A stretch of DNA of 64,000 bases from Ideonella sp. MAG2 (GTDB taxonomy: Bacteria > Pseudomonadota > Gammaproteobacteria > Burkholderiales > Burkholderiaceae_C). The position numbers were made by a program, and so were the translations under genes. The stretch's first letter is position 1; each line of letters begins with the position of its first letter. Below, in pieces: positions 56,249-64,000 of this stretch. The stretch spans positions 1,081,733-1,145,732 of the forward strand of contig PTEU01000001.1 of assembly GCA_004359425.1 (NCBI GenBank). The letters run 5' to 3'. The notes under the pieces were generated by a model. It ran no database searches. It was given only the letters and a program-made list of their open reading frames with translations, and had not been told where the DNA came from.

Positions 56249-59200
56249 AATGACGTGGTGACGGCAGATGTTGGCCACGACAGCGTGGACGGTGGCAGCG
56301 GACACGACACCTTGGCGGGTGGCCTGGGCGACGACAGCTACTACGTCGATAACGTCGGTGATGTGGTGATCGAGGCCGCCGAAGAAGGCGTCGATACGCT
56401 CTATGCGAGCGTGGACTTGGCCAGCACGCCTGACGGCATCGAAGTGGTTCGCCTCACGGGGGATGCCCACCAAGTGGGCGGCAATGCCGGTAACAACCGC
56501 CTGGCGGGTGGCACGGGCGACGACGACATTGACGGCGGCGAGGGCGACGACACCTTGCTGGGTGGTGATGGCAATGACCGCTTGGTGTCCCATGCCGGAT
56601 TTGACACCCTGGCCGGTGGCTCGGGCGATGACCGCTACGTCATCTCGGGCGGCAGCGTTCACCTGGAAGACTTCTTGGGCCACGACACCTTGGACGCCAG
56701 CGAGTCTTGGGACGACAACTACATCGACCTCTCGGGCGTGGACATCAGCCACATCGACGACCATGACTGCGACCCTGGCCACGGTGGCACCGAGCTGCCC
56801 TTGGATGTGCAGTTCCTGCAAGACCTCTCAGGCTCTTTTGGCGATGACATCGCCACCGTGCGCGGCTTGGTGCCCAGCATCGTGACGGCCTTGCGTGCCG
56901 TGCAGCAAGACAGCGTGTTCGGGGCCTCAACCTTCATCGACAAACCCGTTTCTCCGTTTGGCATTGGCGGCGAATGGGTCTATCGCATGCCTCAAGGCCT
57001 GACCAGCAATGAAAATCTGCTCACGGCGGCCTACAACGCCATTGTGATTGGCAATGGCAATGATGAGCCCGAGGCACAGATCGAGTCTCTGATGCAACTG
57101 GCCCTGCATGCACAAGACGTGGGTTTCAGAACGGACGCCGGCCGCTTTGTAGTGCTGTTCACCGATGCGCCCTTCCATCAAGCCGGGGACGGTGCCGCAG
57201 GCGGCATCTTCACGCCCAACAACGGTGATGCATTCACACCTGGTGACGGTGCCCTGGAAGACTACCCCGTCATTCAACAGGTCAAGGCGGCGCTGGAAGC
57301 CGCCAATATCATCCCGATTTTTGCGATAGCTGGTAACTACGAGAGCATCTATCGGAACTTGGCCGCCGATCTGGGCCGTGGCGAAGTGGTGACCTTGACT
57401 GCCGACAGCAGCAACATCGTCGACGCGATTCTGGAAGGCTTAGACGAGGCCACCACCACTCATATTGAAGATGCCGAAGGCGGCCACGGCAACGACACCT
57501 TGCGCGGCGGCAGCGACGACAACCATCTGTGGGGCCACGATGGCCATGATCTGCTGCTGGGCATGCTGGGCAACGACAAGCTCGAAGGCGGCCGGGGTAA
57601 CGATACTTTGAGTGGCGGTGTGGGCCAAGACACGGCTGTCTTTGCCGGTCAATGGCGAGACTTCGACGCCAGCCTGGCGGCTGACGTGCTGACCCTGACT
57701 GACCGCCGTGTGGACGGCCAAGGCAGCGACCAAGTCGACACCGTCGAGACCATCACTTTCGACAACGGCAGCTTTGCGCTGGCCAGTGTCTTGAACGTGG
57801 GGCCCGTGGCTCAGGACGATGTGGGCACCAGCTTGGTCGAGGGCAGCAGCACCGCCCCTGGCGTGCCCACCGCCCAAGGCGATGTGCTGGCCAATGACAG
57901 CGACGCCAACCTGGCCACCGTCGGCTTGGGCGAAACTTTGCAAGTGGCCGGTCTGAGAACTGGCAACCTGGGTGCCGGTGGCGCCTGGCTGGCGGTGGGT
58001 GGGGTGGTGCAAGGCAGCTACGGCAGCGTGACGGTGCAGGCCGATGGCAGCTATGTCTACAGCCTGGACAACACTTTGGCGGCGACTCAGGCCTTGAATG
58101 ATGGCGATGTCGTGCAAGAGGTCTTCAGCGTTCGGGTCGTGGATGCCCATGGTGCTGAATCCCTCTCCGAGCTGCGCTTCGACATTCAAGGCACCACCGA
58201 TCCCATCCCCACCGTCATCACCCCACAGGCCGATAGCCTGCTGGTCACCATCGGTTTGGCCAGCAGCCTGGGGGCTGCCCAACTGCTGAACAACGACAGC
58301 GTCAACCCAGCGCTGAGTTTGGCGGTCACCGGCGTTTCAAACGCCGTCAATGCCACGGTCAGCCTGGTCGATGGGCAATTGCTGGTGACGGCCAGCAAGG
58401 CCACTGGCGGCTTTGACTATCAAGTGACCGCTAGCGACGGCACCCAGGCCACGGGCCATGTCAACCTTAGCGGTGTCACCACCAACAAGAGTGCCAACGT
58501 GGTGACGGCCGCTGCCAGCTTCACTGCTGCCGACCTTCAAGGCCAGGCTGGCAATGACAAACTCACTGGCGAAGGCGGTGAGGACCGCCTGCTGGGAGGT
58601 TTGGGCAATGACACCTTGAACGGCGCGGGCGGTGCGGATGCGCTGTATGGCAACGCAGGCAACGACCAGTATGTGGTGGACAACGTGGGCGACTTGGTTC
58701 TGGAGATATTGGGCGAGGGCACGGATGTGGTGCTGACCGACTTGGCCCTGTACACCCTAACCCAGAACGTTGAGAACCTGACGGCCACTGGCTTGGGTGG
58801 CCTGAACGGCAGTGGCAACAGCTTAGGCAACCTGCTGACCGGCGCAGGTGGCAATGACGTGCTGCATGGCCTGGACGGCAAAGACACCCTGAACGGCGGC
58901 GCAGGCAACGATGTGTTGCACGGTGGCGCGGGTGCGGACACCTTGGCGGGTGGCCTGGGCGACGACAGCTACTACGTCGATAACGTCGGTGATGTGGTGA
59001 TCGAGGCCGCCGAAGAAGGCGTCGATACGCTCTATGCGAGCGTGGACTTGGCCAGCACGCCTGACGGCATCGAAGTGGTTCGCCTCACGGGGGATGCCCA
59101 CCAAGTGGGCGGCAATGCCGGTAACAACCGCCTGGCGGGTGGCACGGGCGACGACGACATTGACGGCGGCGAGGGCGACGACACCTTGCTGGGTGGTGAT

Positions 59201-59263
59201 GGCAATGACCGCTTGGTGTCCCATGCCGGATTTGACACCCTGGCCGGTGGCTCGGGCGATGAC
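56249..59263 (+). CDS. RTX adhesin, second copy, with integrin beta-I-like (VWA), VCBS and cadherin-like domains
   Basis: 1005 codons without a stop. The first ~20 duplicate RTX sequence from 54014, and codons up to 57157 duplicate 55357-56208. The integrin beta-I-like VWA domain spans about 56801-57450: MIDAS motif DLSGS (56822-56836), following DD (56843-56848), GNGNDEPE (about 57049), FTDAPFHQAGDG (57158 on) and NNGDAF. A VCBS-like module (VAQDDVGTSLVEG, about 57800-58195) and a cadherin-like module (about 58200-58480) follow, then more RTX repeats. The type I secretion end is missing because an adaptor cuts at 59264. Confidence 0.78.
56306..57157 (+). repeat. 852-bp exact duplicate, right copy
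   Basis: Same sequence as 55357-56208, offset by 949. Upstream of it, 56247-56323 repeats 54014-54090, so an 18-bp shared RTX string appears to be the crossing point between two assembly paths. Confidence 0.9.
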
Positions 59264-59282
59264 CTGTCTCTTATACACATCT
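59264..59282. other. single Tn5 mosaic end (library adaptor)
   Basis: CTGTCTCTTATACACATCT joins the broken RTX gene directly to a copy of sequence from 48809, with no partner end. Confidence 0.95.
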
Positions 59283-59622
59283 TTGGCATACTCGTGCACA
59301 AAGGCCGAGATCAAAGCGCGCAAGTGCTCGGCGGCGGGCAGGCCTTGGGCCGCAATCTCATTGACCACAGCTTCCAAGCGCAAGACATGGGCCTCCGCCA
59401 CATCGGCCAGGAGCTCGTTCTTGTCGCGCACATAGTGGTAGAGCGCGGCCTTGGAGACGCCACACGCGGCAGCCACCTGGTTCATGGACGTTGCGGCATA
59501 GCCCTGCGCCGCAAACAGCGCGGCCGCTTGGCGCAGGATCTGTTCGCGTTGGTCGTCGTAACCGGCGGAGCGAGGTCGGGCCATAGAGGGTGTTGCAGTC
59601 AGTGAGCGCGCAGTATCACCCG
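59283..59622 (-). other. exact copy of 48809-49148, start of the TetR gene, misplaced
   Basis: 340 bases identical to the 5' part of the paa TetR gene plus its upstream spacer, in the same orientation, offset 10474. Flanked on both sides by mosaic-end sequence. It encodes about the first 100 TetR residues on the minus strand and should not be annotated as a second regulator. Confidence 0.95.
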
Positions 59623-59659
59623 TGTCTCTTATACACATCTAGATGTGTATAAGAGACAG
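59623..59659. other. back-to-back Tn5 mosaic ends, first base lost
   Basis: TGTCTCTTATACACATCT (18 of 19 bases) followed by AGATGTGTATAAGAGACAG. Confidence 0.95.
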
Positions 59660-59697
59660 GCCTTGATACGTGCAAAATTAGGAAAGTTGTTCTCAGG
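59660..59697. other. 38-nt orphan segment between adaptors
   Basis: A short AT-richer segment, starting GCCTTGATACGTGC, lying between two adaptor pairs. I find no match to it elsewhere in the window. It is probably a library insert of unknown origin. Confidence 0.85.
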
Positions 59698-59735
59698 CTG
59701 TCTCTTATACACATCTAGATGTGTATAAGAGACAG
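59698..59735. other. back-to-back Tn5 mosaic ends (library adaptor)
   Basis: A complete 38-bp palindrome identical to that at 56209-56246. Confidence 0.97.
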
Positions 59736-60799
59736 GTGAATGGCGATGTGGCCGACGCGGTGATCGAAGGTTCCGACCTTAACGCCTCCCTCAACCGCAC
59801 CCTGACCACCCAGCGCGGTGGGGGCTTCTCGCTGGCGCTTTCAGGCCGCAGCGGTGCCCACCAGTGGCAGTTAGGGGGCACGTTTGAGTCAGCACGGGTG
59901 CGCTACGACCAAACCGAGCAAGAGGGTGAGTTTGACGACACCCGGGGCGTGGTGCCCGAAGACGAGCCAGCGGAGCTGAGCGCCAAAGTCGTGGGCAGCA
60001 CCCGCACCTTGGGGCTTTATGCCACCGACACCCTGCAACTGGCCCCGCACACCCACCTCACCGGCACGGTGCGCTTCAACCAAACGCGGGTCAGCAACCA
60101 ACTCGACACGGTGGACGACGACAGCGGTGAGTTGGAGGCCAAGCCGACGGAAACCTTTAGCTACCGCCAATGGAACCCCGCACTGGGCCTATCCTGTTCT
60201 CCAGCGTTAGCGTCACCGGCCAGTTGGGCTACTTCCGCAACTTCGACCGCACCCGTCACCAAGGCCTGGATGCAGAGCTTCAACACCTCTGGGGTGGGTG
60301 GACGGTGGGCTTAGGCTACAGCTATCTAGAAGCCACCTACCAGGCCGAGGGCGTGCTGCGCCAAGGCGAGCGCAATGTCAACATCACCCCAGGCACCCGC
60401 TTGGCGGGCCTGCCCAAGCACCAGCTTAAATTGGCGCTAGATGGCGAACTCAGCCCGGGCTGGACGGTGGGGCTCGATGCGCAACTGCTCTCCAGCCGTG
60501 GGGTGACCGGCAATGAAGACGGTTTGCTGGCAGACGGTGCTGACGAACCTGTGCGGCTCAAGTTACCAGGCTATGGGCTGCTGAACTTGCGCACCAGTTG
60601 GAAGCCCACCAAGCTCAAAGGCGTGGAGCTGTTTGCCAATGTGCGCAATGTCTTTAACCGCCAGACCCAGAGCTTTGGTGCCTTGGCCGAGACCCAGTTC
60701 GACGCACAAGGCCGCTACACGGGTGAGGGTACCGAGGCCTTGTTTGTGGCCCCAGGTGCACCGCGCAGCCTGCAAGTGGGGCTGCGCATTCGGATGTGA
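59736..60799 (+). pseudogene. 3' part of a TonB-dependent receptor, 5' end lost at adaptor and frame broken inside
   Basis: The C-terminal part of an outer-membrane TonB-dependent receptor. The first frame (to about 60190) encodes barrel strands such as LGLYATDTLQLAPHTHLTGT and SYRQWNPALGL. At about 60190 the frame shifts and continues ILFSSVSVTGQLGYFRNFDR and TRHQGLDAELQHLWGGW, strands that in relatives lie well downstream, an estimated 60-70 residues later. The end is a normal receptor C-terminus, SLQVGLRIRM, with a terminal aromatic-free strand. The plug and first strands are absent because an adaptor joins here. Confidence 0.8.
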
Positions 60800-60809
60800 A
60801 CAAGCCCGG

Positions 60810-60832
60810 TGCCCCCTGACAAATGGGGGGCA
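60810..60832 (+). terminator. hairpin after the receptor gene
   Basis: TGCCCCC pairs with GGGGGCA across a loop, starting 11 bases after the stop. Only a short T-run follows, so termination may be partial. Confidence 0.5.
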
Positions 60833-60897
60833 TTTGGCGGTACAAAGCCCGCTTATTCAGGGCTTTATGTGGTACCAACGGTGGTGACACTGTCACT

Positions 60898-60919
60898 CAA
60901 CTCTGCAACAACAGAGTTG
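60898..60919. promoter_or_regulatory. inverted repeat before the HD-GYP-like gene
   Basis: CAACTCTG-CAACAA-CAGAGTTG is a perfect eight-pair inverted repeat ending 24 bases before the ATG at 60944. It could be an operator or a leader hairpin hiding the ribosome-binding site. A second repeat, AAAGCCC/GGGCTTT, lies just upstream at 60844-60867. Confidence 0.5.
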
Positions 60920-60943
60920 TACAAAACCATCGTTGGACTCACC

Positions 60944-62056
60944 ATGCAATACACCCCATTGGCTGCTGTTAAGCATCGCGTTGTTCTGGGCCAAGCCCTG
61001 CCATTCAATGTCTTAGATGCCTCCCATGCCCTGATGTTGGCCAAGGGCCAGGTGGTGCAAACCGCGCCACAGTTGGAGCGGCTGTTCGAGCGAGGGGCCT
61101 TGGTCGATCTGGCCGAATTGCAAAGCCCTGCAGAACGCATACGCCGTGTGCCACGCGGGGCGCTGCCGGACTTGTGGCGCTCCTGTGTGGGCGATCTCTA
61201 CCAAGCCCTGGAGCAGTGTTCAGACGAGCACTTTCCCGAGGCCATTGCGCAAGCCAGCCAGCCCGTGTTGGCACTGGTCGAGCGTGACCCGGATCTCGCC
61301 ATCTTCCAGGTGTTGCGCCAAGAGGCCAACCCGCTGGCGCAGTATGGCTTGGACCATGCGCTGCACACCGGCATCACCTGCGCCTTGGTCGCCCGCCGCT
61401 TGGGCTGGAGCGACGCCGAGCAAGAGCGCGCCATGAAGGTGGCGCTCACCATGAACGTCTCCGTGTTTGAGCTGCAAGGCCAGTTGGCCACTCAAACCAC
61501 CCCCATCACGCCTGAGCAGCGCCAAGCTGTGCTGGCCCATCCGGAGTTCAGTGCCCGCATGTTGATGCTGGCGGGTGTGACGGACACCGACTGGATCAAG
61601 GCTGTGCTCTGGCACCACGAGGTGTCTGACGGCAGCGGTTACCCCCGTGGCCTGCGTGGCACCAGTGACCTGGCCAACTTGGTACGCCAGGCCGACATCT
61701 ACACCACCAAACTCAGCCGACGTGCCAACCGCAAAGCCGTGGCCCCCGACGAAGCGGCGCGCATGGTGTTTATGCAGGACCCGCAGAACAGCATGATCAA
61801 TGCCATCGTCAAAGAGTTTGGGCTCTACCCGCCGGGCACGTTTGTACGCTTGGTGGGCGGTGAGACCGGGGTGGTGGCGCAGCGTGGGGTCAGTGTCAAG
61901 TTCCCTATCGTGGCTGTGCTGAGCGACGCCCACGGAAAGCCCTTGCCCCAGCCCTTGCGCTGCGACACTTCGCAGCCCGGCCGTGGCGTGGTGGCCACTT
62001 TGGGTGAAGACCCCGGCTTGGCTCGCTTCAGCATGTCCCAACTGCTCACAATTTAG
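60944..62056 (+). CDS. degenerate HD-GYP-domain protein
   Basis: A 370-residue protein with an HD-GYP fold, the domain of cyclic-di-GMP phosphodiesterases. HHEVSDGSGYPRGLRG near residue 224 preserves the GYP part. DHALHTGITCALVARRLGW keeps the first His. The catalytic HD pair, expected where AALLHDIGK occurs, reads VALTMNVS, and the later metal-binding Asp region is ADIYTTK. Phosphodiesterase activity is therefore doubtful, and a binding or scaffold role is more likely. The N-terminal ~130 residues are a separate sensory-type domain. It has no clear ribosome-binding site. Confidence 0.82.
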   Translation: MQYTPLAAVKHRVVLGQALPFNVLDASHALMLAKGQVVQTAPQLERLFERGALVDLAELQSPAERIRRVPRGALPDLWRSCVGDLYQALEQCSDEHFPEAIAQASQPVLALVERDPDLAIFQVLRQEANPLAQYGLDHALHTGITCALVARRLGWSDAEQERAMKVALTMNVSVFELQGQLATQTTPITPEQRQAVLAHPEFSARMLMLAGVTDTDWIKAVLWHHEVSDGSGYPRGLRGTSDLANLVRQADIYTTKLSRRANRKAVAPDEAARMVFMQDPQNSMINAIVKEFGLYPPGTFVRLVGGETGVVAQRGVSVKFPIVAVLSDAHGKPLPQPLRCDTSQPGRGVVATLGEDPGLARFSMSQLLTI

Positions 62057-62121
62057 GCTCCGGGGCCACAGGCAGGCGTTCGTTTGCTGGTTCCCTCACG
62101 CCTGCGCATTACCATGCAGGC

Positions 62122-62805
62122 ATGAGTGATCTTCAAGCCCTGGACGCCCTGTTTGCCGACCACCAAGACCAGTGGTGGGATGGCTTCTATACCCAGCGCG
62201 CCAAGCCGGTGCCCTTTTTTGTGCCAGCCCCTGACGAAAGCCTGGTTGCTTGGCTGGGCGAGGGCCGTCTGGGCCAAGGCGGCAGCGCCATCGACCTGGG
62301 CTGCGGCCATGCCCGCAATGCCCTGTATTTGGCGCGGGCAGGCTGGTCGGTGCAGGCCGTGGATTTTTCAGCCAAAGCGCTGGAATGGGCGGCGCAGCGA
62401 GTGGCGCAAGCGGGTGTGCAGCTCAGCCTGCAGCAGGCCTCAGTGTTTGAATGGGAGCCGGCCGCCGGTCCGGTGGACCTGATCGTGGACTCCGGCCTGT
62501 TTCATCACCTGCCACCGCATCGCCGAGCGGGCTACATCGAGCGCATTGTCCGTTGGCTCAAGCCCGGCGGCTGCTTGGTCATGAGCTGCTTTCGCCCGGA
62601 AGGCGGCAGCGGCCTGAGTGACGAACAGGTCTATGAACGTCGCACTCTGGGCGGCGGCCTGGGCTATACCGAGGCCCAGTTGCGGGCGCTTTGGGGCGGC
62701 GTACTCGACATCGACGTTGTGCGACCCATGCTGGCCCAGCCCGAAGGCGCACCCACTTTTGGCCTGGACTTTTTGTGGGTGATGCTGGCACACAAGCGCC
62801 TGTGA
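62122..62805 (+). CDS. class I SAM-dependent methyltransferase
   Basis: A 227-residue methyltransferase. SAIDLGCGHARNALYLARAG at about 54-73 is motif I, binding S-adenosylmethionine, and VQAVDFSAKALEWA follows as motif II. LIVDSGLFHHLPPHRRAGYI is motif IV. The layout is like TehB/thiopurine-type methyltransferases. The substrate is unknown. Confidence 0.87.
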   Translation: MSDLQALDALFADHQDQWWDGFYTQRAKPVPFFVPAPDESLVAWLGEGRLGQGGSAIDLGCGHARNALYLARAGWSVQAVDFSAKALEWAAQRVAQAGVQLSLQQASVFEWEPAAGPVDLIVDSGLFHHLPPHRRAGYIERIVRWLKPGGCLVMSCFRPEGGSGLSDEQVYERRTLGGGLGYTEAQLRALWGGVLDIDVVRPMLAQPEGAPTFGLDFLWVMLAHKRL

Positions 62806-62921
62806 GGGTGGCTGGGGCGGGTCCGGCGACGCAGAGATCTCAGTGCAAGCTCCAATCATTGGCGAGCGGGGATAACCCACACCTTAAGATGGCGCGAATT
62901 GCAACTGCGTAGGGAGCCTCT

Positions 62922-63437
62922 ATTTCAACGGCCACCTCCCCTCAGAACCCTCCTTTAGAGGGTGGCTGCGCATGCGGGGCACTGCGCTATCGCCTTGAGC
63001 GGGAGCCACTGTTTGTGCACTGCTGCCACTGCACACGCTGCCAGCGAGAAACGGGCGGCCCCTTTGCCCACCATTTGATGATTGAGTACAGCGCCATGAC
63101 TTTGCTGTCGGGGGAGCCGAGCTTTGTGAAGGTGCCTACGGATAGTGGCAACACGCACTGGGTAGCGCGCTGCCCCGCCTGCCAAACGGCGGTCTGGAAC
63201 GAACACGGCTCTCGCCAGGCCATCACCCGATATGTCCGAGTGGGCACCTTGGACGAGCCCAGTCGATGCCCACCACAAGCGCACATCTACGTCAGGTCCC
63301 GCCAGCCTTGGTTGGCACTGGACCCTCAAGTCCCCAGCTTCCAGGCCTACTACACAGCCGCCAAGCCCTGGCCCCAGGACAGCCTTGCGCGCTACAACGC
63401 GGCCAAAGAAGCCAAGGCGACGCGGAGTCAACCATGA
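62922..63437 (+). CDS. GFA-family zinc protein, probable ATT start
   Basis: A 171-residue protein of the GFA (glutathione-dependent formaldehyde-activating-like) family. GGCACGALRYR holds the first zinc Cys pair, HCCHCTRCQRETGG the second set, and CPACQTAVW the third. The only common start codon, GTG at 63015, would remove the first Cys pair, so translation must begin earlier. The frame opens after TAG at 62910. GGGAG (62912-62916) lies five bases before ATT at 62922, which is therefore the best candidate, a rare start codon. A mutated ATG is an alternative. Confidence 0.72.
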   Translation: MSTATSPQNPPLEGGCACGALRYRLEREPLFVHCCHCTRCQRETGGPFAHHLMIEYSAMTLLSGEPSFVKVPTDSGNTHWVARCPACQTAVWNEHGSRQAITRYVRVGTLDEPSRCPPQAHIYVRSRQPWLALDPQVPSFQAYYTAAKPWPQDSLARYNAAKEAKATRSQP

Positions 63438-63447
63438 AGGCCTGCGC

Positions 63448-63882
63448 ATGATGCAGCGCTTGTTGCTTTGGGCGATTGAGTTTTATCAGCGCCACCTCTC
63501 CCCACGCAAAGGCTTCTCTTGCGCCTTTCGCTGCCACACGGGGCATGCCAGTTGCTCGCAATTGGGTTGGCGGGCGGTGCGGCGCTGGGGGGCTTTGGGC
63601 GGGCTGCAGGTGCTGCGCCAGCGCTTGTTCATGTGTGGCGTGGCATATCGGCGCTTTGGGCCGCTAAAGCCTATGCGGCGAGGCGTTTACCGAGGGCCAA
63701 GGGCGGCTCAGCAAGGCGAGTGCGATATCGGCTGCGACGCTGCTTCGTGTGATGGCCCGGGCGGTGGTAGCAGCGGCTGCGGACCTGGTGACGCGCTCGA
63801 CTGCCTCGATTGCTCGCCATGTGATCTGTGGGACCGCAAAAAGCGGGATCGAACGCCCGCGCGCCGCAAGGTCAAGGGCTAG
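63448..63882 (+). CDS. yidD: YidD-like protein with a Cys-rich C-terminal extension
   Basis: A 144-residue protein. The first ~80 residues fit YidD, a small factor that assists insertion of inner-membrane proteins: LLWAIEFYQRHLSPRKGFSC, HTGHASCSQLGWRAVRRWGA and LRQRLFMCG. Usual YidD proteins end near here at 70-90 residues. The remaining ~60 residues contain ten or so Cys within a Gly/Asp-rich stretch (CDIGCDAASCDGPGGG), which may bind metal. The gene starts about 10 bases after the GFA stop. Confidence 0.78.
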   Translation: MMQRLLLWAIEFYQRHLSPRKGFSCAFRCHTGHASCSQLGWRAVRRWGALGGLQVLRQRLFMCGVAYRRFGPLKPMRRGVYRGPRAAQQGECDIGCDAASCDGPGGGSSGCGPGDALDCLDCSPCDLWDRKKRDRTPARRKVKG

Positions 63883-63904
63883 GGAGATGAAAAGTATGTC
63901 TACA

Positions 63905-63930
63905 TTCCGCCGGCTTCGGGGCGGCGGAAG
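63905..63930. terminator. hairpin after the yidD-like gene
   Basis: TTCCGCC pairs with GGCGGAA across a short GC-rich loop. No T-run follows. The remaining sequence to 64000 shows no recognisable gene. Confidence 0.45.
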
Positions 63931-64000
63931 GACGAGAAGCGCTGAGTGGGTGGCGGGGCTGGCTGCTGCTGGCTAGGCGGCCGCAGCAGTGTCTGGCGGC

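Noticed and set aside
53995..59263. CRISPR array or tandem-repeat array
   Set aside because: The regular spacing comes from RTX codons and assembly duplication, with no constant repeat and variable spacer structure.
59264..59605. RTX protein fused to a TetR-derived tail
   Set aside because: The frame simply runs through adaptor sequence and the antisense of a copied TetR gene; it is an artefact.
56209..59735. Active transposon or insertion sequence suggested by the mosaic ends
   Set aside because: The ends are the 19-bp tagmentation version, placed back to back with no transposase, cargo or target-site duplication. Library adaptor is the better explanation.

Overview
The window is a high-GC proteobacterial chromosome segment. 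Gene content and order (rne divergent from rluC, rluC-HAD phosphatase-Rieske-sppA, an NrtR-controlled nicotinate salvage pair, and a paaG-paaI-paaK-tetR-binding-protein operon) suggest Burkholderiales, probably Comamonadaceae. This placement is inferred from gene families and arrangement only.

Layout. 1-2.8 kb: NAD salvage (pncB, nicotinamidase) divergent from nrtR. 2.8-13 kb: housekeeping genes (lone ABC ATPase, nagZ, rne, rluC, HAD phosphatase, Rieske protein, sppA, an Ala/His-rich membrane protein). 13-17.2 kb: a 5'-truncated trpB2, a secreted protein, a His-rich UreE-like protein with a VF530 protein, a GNAT, vapBC and tRNA-Arg(CCU). 17.2-21.2 kb: an accessory block (oxidoreductase, an amber-interrupted APCDD1-like gene, a SnoaL-like secreted protein, a LysR regulator) lying between the tRNA and a decayed copy of its 3' half. 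21.2-24.4 kb: K+ channel and Fe3+-type ABC permease/ATPase. 24.5-36.8 kb: ctpA, a ThiF/MoeB protein, damaged LOG and arginase genes, lipoprotein esterase, nuclease, DUF1232, cytochrome c, DUF429, YgiQ radical SAM, and a DUF1501/DUF1800 pair. 36.9-47.3 kb: one long probable operon for envelope stress (DUF2170, PspA-like, a small unknown, an NfeD/YqiJ-like protein, YqiK flotillin, a 1747-residue AAA ATPase and a PLD-family hydrolase). It has a near-consensus promoter at the front and a hairpin at the end. 47.3-51.9 kb: phenylacetate genes with a perfect operator palindrome. 52-59.3 kb: a DUF945 protein, then a giant RTX gene with FG-GAP, integrin beta-I-like (VWA), VCBS and cadherin-like domains. 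59.3-64 kb: a TonB-receptor fragment, a degenerate HD-GYP protein, a methyltransferase, a GFA-family protein and a YidD-like protein.

Two points dominate interpretation. First, the 56.2-59.7 kb stretch contains the 19-bp Tn5 mosaic end of tagmentation libraries, three times as back-to-back pairs or near-pairs and once singly. These flank exact duplications of RTX sequence and an exact copy of the start of the TetR gene from 48.8-49.1 kb, so this part of the assembly is chimeric. Second, at least seven otherwise recognisable genes (trpB2, LOG, arginase, DUF1800, YqiJ-like, the RTX gene, the TonB receptor) have lost an internal or 5' segment, most with a frameshift. Given the adaptors, assembly or amplification error should be excluded before calling these pseudogenes.

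The most interesting biology is the RTX protein's integrin beta-I-like domain, which sits with an integrin-alpha-like FG-GAP motif in what appears to be one secreted protein, and the PspA/flotillin/AAA-ATPase/PLD operon.
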